Assembly (NCBI GenBank): GCA_023053545.1
Contig: JAKZAN010000001.1
Span: 11,362,024-11,426,023, forward strand
Direction: 5' to 3'
Source: Lepidurus packardi
Taxonomy: Eukaryota > Arthropoda > Branchiopoda > Notostraca > Triopsidae
Length of the DNA stretch: 64,000 nt
The notes under the pieces: generated by a model
Database searches by the model: none
What the model was told of the DNA's origin: nothing
Seen by the model: the letters and a program-made list of their open reading frames with translations, nothing else
Position numbers and translations under genes: made by a program
In this document: positions 36,261-48,878 of the stretch, one piece after another
How positions within the stretch are numbered: position 1 is the first letter of the stretch
Layout of the letters: every line of letters starts with the position of its first letter

Positions 36261-37441
36261 TGTGATTCTGGGATTCATCTGCTCAGAGTTCTTGGGTTGC
36301 CTTGCCATTGTTGATTTTAGACAAATCTTCCGTTCTAGTTCACGTAATAAGATGTTAAGCTTCATATAATAAGACATAGGTAAGTATATATCTAAGAAAG
36401 GTTTGGAATTAACTATACCTTGGAATCCACAGGAGTTTCTTCACACCCAACTATCGACGTGGCTACAACGTTTGAAACTGAACAGAACGAGACGAGAGAA
36501 TGTTTGTATTCCCTTGCCTTCGTGTTATCGATCGTGTTGCTTTTGGACTTTTACACGGTAGAACTAGGTATTGCCTTCGGCTTCAAGGGGAAAGACAGGA
36601 TTTACGCAAGTCGTATAGAAACTTCCATACGAAAACTTTGTATATCTTTTTTTAAAAAAAAGTGGGTACTTGGGTACCATTTGTAAAAGTTTTTTAAGAT
36701 TATTTTATACTTATGTGAAAGATTAGGACAATTAGATGATAAATCTCAGATATTGTTATGTGTAAGCCATTCCTTCATCCTTTGCGAGTCTTTTGTAATG
36801 AAAAAGATTTTCGGGTATATGCTGCGTGACGAAAATTCAGAGGCAGGGGTGGGGCTGAAAGGAACAAACGTCGTATGAATAAAGTAGTACGGATAAGGCT
36901 ATAAAAGAGACTACCCTATTAACAAATTTTACTACCTGTTACCTTCCTTTAAACGTTACAATTCTCGTACATGTGAAATTTAGTTGGGGATAGCCAAATT
37001 CATAGGAATGTAAGCTTTCCAAGCCTCTTCTCCCAACTTTATAGGCTAACATGACTACAATGGCTTTTTATTAGCACAATTAAGGCACTTTTATTCGGAA
37101 ATATTATAATATCGTATGAAGCTTAAATTTAAAGAATTATCCTCAGCTTATTTCAAAGATTTGTAATATCATTGCTTTAGAATTTTGGGAATTGATGACG
37201 TCAGAACTCGCTTGTTTCGCCCTAGCAACTCTGGCAGAAGGCTAAAAATCTTGAAATAAAGTCCTAAATTACTTTTTAACCTCTGCTGAATAACAACATG
37301 ACAAAAGCCTTAATTCACTTAACTATTCCCCTCATTATCCTCACTATAATTCACACGTGGTATAGATTGTTTTGCTTGCGGCTTTTCGCTCCCAAAAACA
37401 CTCTCAGCTCCGCCCTTTTTTCAAGGAGAAAGCTCAGGTTG

Positions 37442-39524
37442 ATGTAGGAAGCAAACGTAGAAGACTACAGATTTCGACTACGGAAACGGATACAGAGGAA
37501 GAATTAGAGAAAGCGGAAGAGAAATGCCCAGTAGCATACCGATCAGTAAAAAATGAGCCGAGTTTCGATAAGCTAAGCCCCTTCAAAATTAATAAAATGG
37601 TGGGAGATTCGAATATGAGAGAAATTAAAATCAAAGTAACGCGTGCAGGAGAACTGTTGGTTTTCCCGACCAATCAGGACGAAACGGATAGATTCCTAAA
37701 GATAAAACAGATAGGGGAAATACAAGTTCAGACCAGGATAACCAAACCTAAATTTCTGCAACAAGGGGTTGTAACCATATACGGGGCGACTAAAAAGGAG
37801 ATCGAGGAAGAGAATTTTGCAGGATTAGTCGGGGTAAGAGCCTTGGTAAGAGCCCCTGTACAAAGAGCGAACATTAGATAACGGGGGAAAAGTTAAAGAG
37901 GCAATTAGTCGTTTCCACCTTATTTTTGAAAAGGGCAAATTGCCATTCTATTTGAACTTAGGATACCTAAAAATAAAAGTTCATCACTTTGAACCAAGAC
38001 CCATCAGATGTTATAAGTGTCAAAGATTTGGGCATATCAGCTCTGTCTGCAAGGCAAGGGATAGATGTGGGCACTGTGGGGGAGAACACGCCACGACAAT
38101 CTGCGAAAGCAAGAAAGAGGGAAAGGAGCCAACATGTGCGAACTGTAATAAGCAACATACTGCAGCGGATAGGAACTGTGAGTTTTTTAAACGAGCCAAG
38201 GGGAACCAAACTCAGGCAAATCGAAAAGCGGACACATTAGGTGATCAGACCATAAAATGTAACGAGGTAGAACACATTGGAAAGAGTCAAATATCTGATA
38301 ATAACATCAGGACAGGAGAAGTAGCAGAAAAAGAAGAAGACAGAACAGTTCAAGAACTAATGGAAAAGTGAAGAAAACTTTAGTAGTATCGAAACAAAGC
38401 TACAGTGAGGTATTACAAGGTAAGAAAAAGGAAAAAGAGAGACAAACAAATCGAGAGGAAAGGCAACAAGACGAAGGAGAAGCCAGGAGATGAAAAAGAG
38501 ACAGCTGATTTGATGAACTGGGTAGGAGGATTGGTCAGAAAAATAATTTCAGTAGTTTTAACAGGAGGGAAATGGGCAGAAATATGCAAGGAAGCAAAAA
38601 ATTGTATTAGGAATGGAAGCTTTATACAACAAATATTAACACGGATTGCGAGGGCATAAACATTTTATTTTGGAATGCCAGGAGCATAAGGACCAACGTA
38701 GATTCTTTAACAGCCTGTTTAAGTGATTTAAAAAAGAGAATAGATGTTATTTTTATTTGTGAAACATGGCTAAAAGAAGGGGTGAAAATTAATGTGAGGT
38801 TACGAGGAATATAGAGTCGACAGAAAGGGAGACAGAGGGGGAGGAGTCCTATTCTGGGTTAAAGAAGGTATTCAGTGGGATAAAATAAATATCAAAAGAT
38901 AAAAAAACACTGAATCACAATAGCAGAATATCAACATTATATGGGAGAAATGGGGAAAGGAAACAGTTTTTTGTTAATGGGAGATTTCAATTCTCACCAC
39001 AGCATGTGGGGTAGCCGAATATCGGATAGGAGAGGAAGAATCCTTTTTGGTTTTCCAGAGGAATGGGAGGAGCTCAAATTAGTAACAGAAAAAGGAAGTG
39101 AGAAATATATTGGAGGAAACGGGAGAAACTCCACACTAGATCTAACTTTCGCGACACCAGATTTAGTAACAAAAACAACGGCCAGAAACGGGGCACCTTT
39201 ACTTGGCGACCATTTACCGCAGTTAGTTCAGATTCAAGAAAAATGAGTCACAACATACGAAACCAATACATATAAATGGATTTTTCGAAAGGCAAATTGG
39301 CAAAGTTTAGTAGAAGAACTGAAGGGAACACACAGATTGTACAGGACTTGCTTACGAACAGGACAATGGAAGTCAGAATAGGTGCGACGACATCAAGAAA
39401 AGTAAAATTTTTGAGGAAAATTTCAAGGAAAATTTTTGGGGATTACTTTGGAACAGACAAGGAACTACAATGTAAACAACACATGGAAAAGATGAGAGAA
39501 AGGGTGTTCGGCCTGAGCAGTTGA
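37442..39524 (+). mobile_element. LINE ORF1 and endonuclease remnant, unit copy 2
   Basis: Second copy of the LINE remnant, offset by exactly 6,324 bp and nearly identical, including the same frameshifts. The lesions therefore predate the tandem duplication. Confidence 0.8.
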
Positions 39525-40963
39525 ACGTGCTGGATGTGTTTAGATCTCAACTGTGTAGTTCCCAAACACCCCAAATTACAAACTAAACTTATTTAATCAA
39601 AAGTGTCAGTGCCTTCTTTATGCAATATTGTTACAAATCGAACTTCTCACCACCTTCCAACCATGTAACAAAAGTCTTCTCACCGCCTATTTAGGCAGAA
39701 GACTCTTGAAACTTTGTGTTCTAAGGCGTGTTGACATCGTTACATTGTGTTGTGTTGATTTCGTTACTCTTTTGGTTACATTGCAATCAGACTCCAGTTT
39801 GTTCATTTCATTTTGCTCCTTCATCTTCAATCCCGAACACGTCCCCAACCCTTTCCATCGCACTGCTGACGTCATCAAACCTTGAAATGGAATCAGAAAT
39901 AGAAATCGATGACCCGCTTATACCTGTTATACCAGTTGAACCCGTTGAACCTGTTATTTCCGTTGAACTTGTTTCATCTGTTGATCCTACTCACACAGAA
40001 GAAAACCAAACCAACCTACTGAAATGTAACTCTGAGTGGGGATTGTATGCCAGTAGCGAATACAGATTCTGTTAGCGACCTCAACCTTAGTCTTTATGTT
40101 TCCTAGCAAGATCAGTGCCCCGTGAAAGACCACGTCATTGCAAAATCCAACTAGCTGTTAGTTAGTGACGTGGCAATATTAATTTATTGGCTAAGTTGCT
40201 AAATGACATTGACAAAACTCTTTGCGGTGTGATAATTTACGTAGATTTTAGCATGATAACCGTGAACATTGAATAGAAAAATACAGTTATGGATTACAGA
40301 CCCCACTATCTGCCCATTACCTGTTGATCGCTAATAACTTCCACTTGGCCGAACTTGACGCGTTACTCCGGCCTAGCGTCATTTTAGGGATTTTGGGCGG
40401 GATACTTTTGGCGGTAAATTTGAATTCACATTAAGTTGAACAGTTAATTATCAAAATTTCAGCTTTTAACGGGTATTTTTACTGACCTAAGGTACAAATT
40501 CACTAAAATAGACTGCTAGTAACCAGAATAAATGGGTTTTTATCAATTTAAGGCAAGGATTTGCATTGTTTTACTATAAAGTTCCACGATGGGAGGTATT
40601 GACAACATACAAAGTATATTCACACTTACAATGCACCATTATTAAATTCAATAAACTAAATTACTACCCACAAAGTAAACCATGACTAGGGAAAAATGCA
40701 GCAAGTGTCCTGGACAATAAAGGCTTAATTGCTCGGCCATTAACTTTGACGCAATGATCTTAAAAACTTAACATCTTTTCTCATCACGGAGGACAGGGTT
40801 TTGGAGTTATCTATCTATCCAACAGGGTTATCTACACTCGCAGCCAAATGCGAATGGACATTCCTGGGTTGGACGCATCCAGGAAAGCCCCAAATGGCTG
40901 CGACCACGCCCCTTGCCCATGAACGAGTGATAACTTCCAGGAGTGTGCACTCTAGACCACGAA

Positions 40964-42584
40964 ATCGAGTAAACAAACTAAAAATGTACTGGAAATTATG
41001 AAAATGAAGCTTTTACCACATGCCATCTCTACAGCTTGATCCAGGTTTCGTTCTTGATCTGGGACGGTAGTACACGCTTTGGACTTCCTAGATTTGGAGA
41101 GCATATGGCGCATTCCAATAACCACCGAAGGTTTCTGGGTCATAGAAGGGATTCTCGCGTTATCAGTGGAAGGTCCAGGTTGGTACATCATCTGCGTGGA
41201 GGAAGCGAAGGAATCTGGATCGTTGTCAGTACTGCCTTCTTTGAAAAGTGCAGTACCAAGGGGAGGCATGCCATGATAAGATGTCCACGGCTCATGTACC
41301 TTAACTTCGTTTTTGTTGGAATTGTTGGAGGTTTGTAAGGTTAAATGTCTTCTGATGTGGAGCTGTCGATCCAGTTGGTCCCGGTCGAAGAGATCAAAGT
41401 TCTCCGTCCCGACCCATGCAACGCTGCTGCGAAAACGTCGTTTACTTGCTTTATTTCTTTTCATAATACGCTTCTCTAGTGTGTCGAATTCTCTAGTGTG
41501 TCGAAATCCTTTTCGAGTGACTCAAACTGATCTTTGTACAAACGCTTCTCTTTGGTTAGTAGGTCGACCCTGTCCCATTAAATTTGGATTCGCGTCTCAG
41601 TACTGCTTAAGAAACTGTGTTGGACTCAGTCGGTAGACTTTGGATTGCTTGGGAAGGCGGAATGCGCGGTAATAAGGGTAGTATCTTGGGTAGGTTGGTC
41701 GTGGGTACTCGATCTTGAAGCAGGTTGTTGGGGAATCTTGGGAATCACTCCGGTTTGACGAGGAATGGCATCGGCAGAGACAGCTTTTGTGAAGAAATAC
41801 CACTATTCGAACCAGGTTCGGAAGTATTGACTGAGGTGAAATGGAAAGAAAAAAATATAAATTAGAAAGGTATTAAGCTTCTTTTTTGGTTTAAAAGAGT
41901 AATATGCGGGTACTAACCGGTCAATACCAATATCAGAGTCAATGAAGTTCTTGCTGGGACGTAAATCGTGTGGATCATCTAGGCTTATCGCAGGGGTTGA
42001 CGAGGCAGTTGACACAGGCTTCTTCAGCGTCTTAGGGTGAGGCGTCGGATACTTTCCCTGGGTACTTTGGAGTCTTTAGGTACTTTTGCAGGCGACCAAT
42101 ATCTGTTGGGAGATACAAGTTAATAATTTTTTGCGTTAAAACTCTAGATAATAATAATAGTACTAATGAAACGGTTAGAAATAAATCGAGAGCTTACTTT
42201 TCATGTTGGTCTTGTTGAGTGCATTCCAAACCGTCGTTCAGATTGTCTTCGGTAGGGGTTCCTAGTCCTGGACGAGGTCCACACCTCGTCCATAACGAGG
42301 TCCACGACACGGTTTTGACACACTAGAGAATTACACGAAAGGCTTACAAGAAGCGTATTATGAAAAGAAATGTCCGGTTTGTGAGTCGATAAAGCAAGTA
42401 AACGACGTTTTCGCAGCAGCGTTGCATGGGTCGGGACGGCGAACTTCGATCTCTTCGACCGGGACCAACTGGATCGACAGCTCCACATCAGAAGACACAG
42501 AACCTTCCAAATCTCCAAAACTTCCAACAACAACGAATTTAAGGTGGATGAGCGGAGTACATCTTATCACGGAATGCGTCCTCT
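40964..42584 (-). pseudogene. decayed gene remnant with inverted repeat, unit copy 2
   Basis: Second copy of the minus-strand remnant at 34640-36260, with the same broken pieces and the same inverted repeat arms (41282-41484 and 42346-42569). Confidence 0.5.
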
Positions 42585-43765
42585 TGTGATTCTGGGATTC
42601 ATCTGCTCAGAGTTCTTGGGTTGCCTTGCCATTGTTGATTTTAGACAAATCTTCCGTTCTAGTTCACGTAATAAGATGTTAAGCTTCATATAATAAGACA
42701 TAGGTAAGTATATATCTAAGAAAGGTTTGGAATTAACTATACCTTGGAATCCACAGGAGTTTCTTCACACCCAACTATCGACGTGGCTACAACGTTTGAA
42801 ACTGAACAGAACGAGACGAGAGAATGTTTGTATTCCCTTGCCTTCGTGTTATCGATCGTGTTGCTTTTGGACTTTTACACGGTAGAACTAGGTATTGCCT
42901 TCGGCTTCAAGGGGAAAGACAGGATTTACGCAAGTCGTATAGAAACTTCCATACGAAAACTTTGTATATCTTTTTTTAAAAAAAAGTGGGTACTTGGGTA
43001 CCATTTGTAAAAGTTTTTTAAGATTATTTTATACTTATGTGAAAGATTAGGACAATTAGATGATAAATCTCAGATATTGTTATGTGTAAGCCATTCCTTC
43101 ATCCTTTGCGAGTCTTTTGTAATGAAAAAGATTTTCGGGTATATGCTGCGTGACGAAAATTCAGAGGCAGGGGTGGGGCTGAAAGGAACAAACGTCGTAT
43201 GAATAAAGTAGTACGGATAAGGCTATAAAAGAGACTACCCTATTAACAAATTTTACTACCTGTTACCTTCCTTTAAACGTTACAATTCTCGTACATGTGA
43301 AATTTAGTTGGGGATAGCCAAATTCATAGGAATGTAAGCTTTCCAAGCCTCTTCTCCCAACTTTATAGGCTAACATGACTACAATGGCTTTTTATTAGCA
43401 CAATTAAGGCACTTTTATTCGGAAATATTATAATATCGTATGAAGCTTAAATTTAAAGAATTATCCTCAGCTTATTTCAAAGATTTGTAATATCATTGCT
43501 TTAGAATTTTGGGAATTGATGACGTCAGAACTCGCTTGTTTCGCCCTAGCAACTCTGGCAGAAGGCTAAAAATCTTGAAATAAAGTCCTAAATTACTTTT
43601 TAACCTCTGCTGAATAACAACATGACAAAAGCCTTAATTCACTTAACTATTCCCCTCATTATCCTCACTATAATTCACACGTGGTATAGATTGTTTTGCT
43701 TGCGGCTTTTCGCTCCCAAAAACACTCTCAGCTCCGCCCTTTTTTCAAGGAGAAAGCTCAGGTTG

Positions 43766-43897
43766 ATGTAGGAAGCAAACGTAGAAGACTACAGATTTCG
43801 ACTACGGAAACGGATACAGAGGAAGAATTAGAGAAAGCGGAAGAGAAATGCCCAGTAGCATACCGATCAGTAAAAAATGAGCCGAGTTTCGATAAGC
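43766..43897 (+). mobile_element. LINE remnant, truncated unit copy 3
   Basis: The third unit copies the LINE start but stops at 43897, after GATAAGC. There the sequence switches to the DNA transposon terminus instead of continuing into ORF1. Confidence 0.75.
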
Positions 43898-43929
43898 CAA
43901 GGGGTTCGTAACTCCTTTGGTAGGTGTAC

Positions 43930-44110
43930 GAGGGTTAAACTTTTTTTTTTAACCAAAAGTAATCTTACGGTTAAAACAGTTAAAAAATGGGTTAAACTGT
44001 TAAACTTTGTTAAACTTCGGTTTAAAAGTTAAACTTCGGTTAAAAAGTTAAAACTTCTTGTTGAAAAGTTAAAACTTCGGTTAAAAAGTTTAAATTTCTG
44101 TTAAAAAGAC
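43930..44110. repeat. left subterminal GTTAAACT-type array
   Basis: Irregular repeats of GTTAAACTT and GTTAAAAAGT occur about 12 times. Subterminal arrays of this sort usually serve as transposase binding sites. Confidence 0.7.
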
Positions 44111-44198
44111 CCAAGTTGTAAAGCGAAGTACAAAAAATTCAAAATCTGAACTGTAAAATATTAGCATAAGGAAACCCAAGTGTATTTCTGTTAAGACT

Positions 44199-47100
44199 CT
44201 AGGATATTGCACTTTCTATAAGTTGTCGTACCTGAACTACACTTTCAGACGAGTAAAATAGAGTAAAATTGTTCTCAACATTTTTCACGACAGGTACTGG
44301 AAGTGTACATAGGTAAGTTTTCAAAGGGTGATAGCCGTGTTGGTGTACATTACATTCTTTGATTTCTTCAGTGTCCATATCGAATGTATACCATGTACAT
44401 AGGGCTCCCATATTACTTTCATTAATTGGGCAACTCAAATCGATGAACTTCTTTTTTTTTGTATCTACTTGCAAAAAGCCGAAGCCCAGAACGCGTCCTA
44501 AGAGTACCATCGATGGTTTAGTAAATCTTTTAACTTTATGTTCCCTAAAGGCACACCATTCTCCAACTCGAATCTCATCTTCTTTCCGAGGGATTCTAGA
44601 ATTATAGTTTCTTTTTCCCAGTCTGGATACCAGGCTTGCCTGAGTAACACGGGTAATTCTATCATTACTCAAGCGGACACAGTCACTCGACAAATACCAG
44701 CACAGGGTGCGCTTCTTAACGACTTTAAAGTCATCCCCTACAGGAATCTTGAGGAAAGGAGAACGAGCGTCTATCGCGGTATTCGAAGGCTGCTCCGTTA
44801 GACTACTTCCTCCGAATTCCCGTACTTGAATCTTACTTAGCGAAGCAAGTAACGCAAGGTCTATGTCGTCGTCATCCTCGATCGTCTCTATTGAACTGAT
44901 AGCTTCACCTGGTTCGAGTCTCTCCGTTTCTTCGTCTTCAAATATGCCATAAGTGGAATCATCAGCAGGTGGCGAGGAATATTGCAGTTTCCTGTCAAAA
45001 TCCACCTTCGTTTCAGGATGTTCTATGTCGAAAGAAACACCTAAGCACTCCAAATCATGCTCACTGTCACGCATGGCTTTGCAAGCTACAGCTTCGATTT
45101 CTACGTCTGTCGGCAGAATTTTAGAATTTTTTTCACTTCCCTGACCGTATTTCTTCTTGTGGCGCTCAAACGTTGGGTAAGTAATGCCGTCTTTTTCACT
45201 GGTTGAATGAAGGAGCAGGGTGCAATCAATTTTTTTACAACGCGAGGTAATAAAATCCTTAAGCGAAAAATTCACCTGACTTGTACCAGTAGTTGAGCAC
45301 GCCCTAGCTGACCTGAAAAACTGCTCACAAGGCTGACTGCTCATGCAATGCGGCAAAAATAGATGATGCCTCTTGGTATCACGAAGTTTCCTGATGATTA
45401 GAATCAAGCTGTGAGCATTGATTTCGGCGCACAAATAAATGTTCAATGTGACAAAATTATCCTGAAGGGAATACACTTTATCACATTGCATCCATTTGCG
45501 CCAAAGTCTCAATCCGAAAACTACGTACCAAATTCGGTATATACGTTCGCTTGGATCTAAATCCTTTTCTAGGAAGGCGCTTGTCGAAAAATGCAAGAGC
45601 TTTAAGTAAAAGCAAGTGGCCTTGGAAGTAGCAATGTGAGTTTCTAACAAGGAAACGACATTCGGGCTGCTAATTCTCTCGACGCCGTCGTAGTTCATTT
45701 TATCGCGCTGATCAAGATCACGGTCACGAATGAGATGGACGTCTTTTCCTATTGTCTGACGAAGTTGCTCTATATCGATGGGAGTTGCAATATGGTCTCC
45801 AAAAGGAAGAATTTTTTCCTTCTTTAGCAGTCGTACTCGGAATTTTGCTCCCAGGTGTGGACTATCTTGCAAAGGAATTATCTTTGCAAAGGGATTTGCA
45901 TAAAACCAGCGCCAGCCATTTAAAACACCACCTGAAAATAAGTTAATGTCAAACCCTTGCAGACCAAGAAATATCTAAAGAATAATTCTTTACAATTGCC
46001 ACCAAGCTGCAACTCTTGTCTCATTAGCTTCATTTCTCGACTGTCCCCATCAGTGGCGTACGTGAGGACCTCGATTCCAGATTGGCACAGTACTTCTGAC
46101 ACATAGTCTAGTCGTCGTTTGACATCTTCGCTCGTAAAGCGGTTGTTGCTACCAAAAACGCAAATACAGATAGGGGATGCTCCGATTGCCAACGGCTGCG
46201 CCATCACTACGAAAACGTTTGTAGCAACGTCCAACGTTCTGTACAACCGAACTAAGTCCGCTAGGCTATTTGCTTCATTGATTCGAATAACTGGTACTCC
46301 GTTTACTCCGATGGGCAAACTAAAGCCTATCACTGTGTTTGTCTCAGAGGAGTATTCACGCTTTCCAGTTATACTGGTAGCGTCTTCGGATAACGCAACA
46401 ACGCAAGGAAAACCGTAATTGTCTAAGTAGGCTTTCAATTTTTCCACTTGAACCTCTCCTTTTCCAAACGAACGCACGTGCTCATTAACTTTGGCTTCGA
46501 TTGACCTTGGACTAGGTAAACAGCCTATCATATTCGTGACAAGCGTCTGATAGAGTGTTCTTCCTCCAACAATCCATACGTACGATGCAAACCGTACCAA
46601 ACTTTCGTCGTCGTATCGAAACCCATGACGATCTTTCTGGGAATTTCTAACAGCTGAATTTAACAGTCTAACTAGTAAGCTTTGCTGGCTGCCTTTTGCT
46701 TGGCATAAGGTAGACAATTGCTTAACTGAACCAAAGCAATTAGTTATAACGCTGATACGATCTCGCTGTTCCTTACAAAGGTCTCTTAGAAGTACGTTGT
46801 CCCGCTCCAGTTTCTTTAAAACGTTTAGCACTTTGTAATATTCGGTTATCCGAGGCTGTAAGCCGTCTCTTTCATCCAGATTTCTTCGCATTTCTTGACG
46901 CCTATACACCCGACTATTCCATTTCACGGGAGCACTGTGGGTCTCAGTAGCTCCCGTTATTAAAAACCCAGCTCCGCTGTGGAGTCTCCATCCAAAATCT
47001 CTGTTTCCTCGTCAATATCTATATTGACAACTGAGGTAACCTCGTGGTTAGCTTGTGGAGGCGCGGCAATTGCTGCAGAATTGGGTTGGTTATTGACGAA

Positions 47101-47901
47101 GTAGTTCTTGACAGTGTTGGCACGACAGCCACTAATTTCGCCCATCTTTCTATCATGTTTCTGTGACAGATGCCGCGTAACGGATCCGAAATTCCAATAA
47201 AGACCGTTCTTTATTCTTAAACAGCTGAAGTTTGTCTTACATCACAGACACTTAATAGGTATTGACTTTTTGCCTAATGCATCTTCTTCACTTGGAAATT
47301 CAAGATCTTCCGAAGCAAATGACAGCTCTTCTATGTGGCTTTCAATCCATGCAGTTACCTTTTTAATAAGTAAGGGAACTGTCGCAGGCTGTGACGTAAG
47401 ATTAGGTGCGGTACCAGACGGACCAGCAACTCCCGAGACTTCCGCCAAGTTTTGCATAGAAGGTTGGTAAGCTTCTGAATTTCCGGTGTTTTTCGGCACT
47501 GCTTGAAGGCGGGGCTTTTTTGCCAAAGGCTTAGCTAGTATTTCAAAACCGGCACTTTTTTTCTTTCCGTATTCTATGGCACGTTTCAAGTGGGCCAATT
47601 CGCCGCCTAAAATTTCAAATTCTTCTGGAGTGTCACAAAAAAAGTCTCCAAAAACTCTTTTTCGGTCTTCTTCCGACTTACTAGCCCATCGCTTTACTAG
47701 TTTTGTCCTTGCAAAAGCTTCCATCTGTTTCAAAGCGTCAGTATCTATCTCCGCGACTGTTTCCCAGGTACAGTAACCCAAAGTTTTTAGGAGTTCAGCT
47801 ATGTGTGGGGGTAGATTGCCCAACTTAATTAATTCCTGAAGGAATCGCTGTTCGCTGGTTAACTCCGGATCATCCGCCAATGTTTCTACGGTTTCCGACA
47901 T
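44199..47901 (-). pseudogene. transposase with BED-like zinc finger and RNase H-like core, disrupted
   Basis: Reading from ATG 47901, a ~220-aa acidic leader meets an in-frame TGA at 47242. The same frame continues into a finger with C-x2-C and HLSQKHD (47145-47240), which looks like a BED/C2H2 finger in which the stop replaces one residue. A second lesion, a one-base shift in an A-run at 46962-46966, leads into the core. The core has VVALSEDAT (candidate first Asp), YATDGDSREMKLMR (second Asp), LQDSPHLGAKFRVRLL, and SSQPCEQFFRSAR (candidate Glu). A 62-nt intron (45932-45993) is supported by frame. The spacing resembles P-element/THAP9-like and other hypothetical transposases, but I cannot assign a superfamily. 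A ~150-aa C-terminal domain of unknown role follows. Confidence 0.7.
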
Positions 47902-48163
47902 TGCTATGTAATTCCAATCTGCACTATGTTCTAAGACGTTTTTTCTCAGACTGAGCTCAGAATAACGCAAATCCAAACTCAAAAATTTGTCTGTGTTATG
48001 ACTCGTTTTTGAAAGGGGAAGCCTCGATCTGCAAGAAGTTGGAAACTTTTTACTTTACTTTCCCACGCGGTATACCGGATGTTTCAAACGAGAGCTCTCG
48101 CTGGAGCCCTCGCTCGTTGGACCTTTTTTTACTTTTTTTCACTACAGCGAACAGGTATAGAGT

Positions 48164-48840
48164 TTCGGTTTAAACTCTCGGTTAAACTCAGTTAAACTCC
48201 GTTAAACTCTGTTGAACTCCGTTAAACTCTGTTAAACTCTCGGTTAAACTCAGTTAAACTCCGTTAAACTGTTAAACTCTCGGTTAAACTCAGTTAGGGT
48301 GCGTTCCAATTGCGAACTCGACTAGGGAGTTGAATTTTCAGAACTCGGGTTGAGTAAACCCGCGTCCCAATAGGCACATGTACTATTCAATCGGGTTATG
48401 GTTGGAATCGATATAACTTGTAATCAGAGACAATGAATCTTAGTTTGAATCAATGAAGCTTTGTTTTGTTTACATGGAACCACGACTCCACCTAGCACCC
48501 AGACGCGAAACGTCCCCCAACTCGCTTCTGCTGTGTTCAACCCTGATCCAAAGTGGAGTCGAACAACCCTTCCCCAAACTCCGCTTTGAACCCGAGTTTG
48601 GCCACTTGAAACAGGCGAGTTCTGGAACCCGAGTTGAAAACCCACTTCAACCCGGGTTGAGTCGCCAATTGGAACGCACCCTTAAACTCCGTTAAACTCT
48701 GCTAAACTCTGTTAAACTCTGTTAAACTCAGTTAAACACCGAGTTGCATGGTTAAAATGTTAAACTTAGTTAAACTGTTCAGTTAAAAAGCTAAAACAAG
48801 TTATACTCGTTAAAAATTTCAACATTTTTAGCTGAATGGT
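48164..48840. repeat. right subterminal GTTAAACTC array (split by a MITE)
   Basis: More than 25 copies of GTTAAACTC(C/T) at 48164-48296 and 48682-48840 are interrupted only by the MITE at 48297-48681. The array is much longer than the left one. Confidence 0.8.
48297..48681. mobile_element. MITE nested in the transposon's right end (TTA target duplication)
   Basis: 385-bp element with inverted ends GGGTGCGTTCCAATTG and, at the right, CCAATTGGAACGCACCC. It is flanked by TTA at 48294-48296 and 48682-48684. Removing it restores a regular CAGTTAAACTCC repeat. The 3-bp duplication fits PIF/Harbinger. No ORF is present. Confidence 0.85.
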
Positions 48841-48878
48841 CAGGGTGTACGAAGTTAAACACGAGTTGCGAACCCCTA

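Larger units (their letters stand above)
30313..43897. repeat. tandem array of a 6,324-bp unit (2.15 copies)
   Basis: Units span 30313-36636, 36637-42960 and a partial third at 42961-43897; every open frame recurs at +6,324. Copies 2 and 3 share several single-base variants absent from copy 1 (for example AATAAAG versus ACAAAG near 30557/36881), so copies 2 and 3 are the closest pair. Each unit begins ACTTTGTATATC followed by a T/A-rich stretch and about 730 bp without genes. It then holds a LINE 5' part, an unassigned spacer, an inverted-repeat gene remnant, and a short LINE 3' segment. The left junction cuts a gypsy element; the right junction is the DNA transposon at 43900. Confidence 0.93.
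43900..48877. mobile_element. ~5-kb DNA transposon, superfamily uncertain
   Basis: Ends are 15-bp inverted repeats with one mismatch: AGGGGTTCGTAACTC at the left and, reversed, AGGGGTTCGCAACTC at the right. Inside each end lie arrays of GTTAAACT-type repeats. One minus-strand transposase gene fills the middle (44199-47901). No matching target duplication flanks the element (GATAAGCCA versus AGGAAGGCC), and the tandem unit does not resume on the right. The present borders are therefore recombinant. A MITE is inserted in the right subterminal array. Confidence 0.8.
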
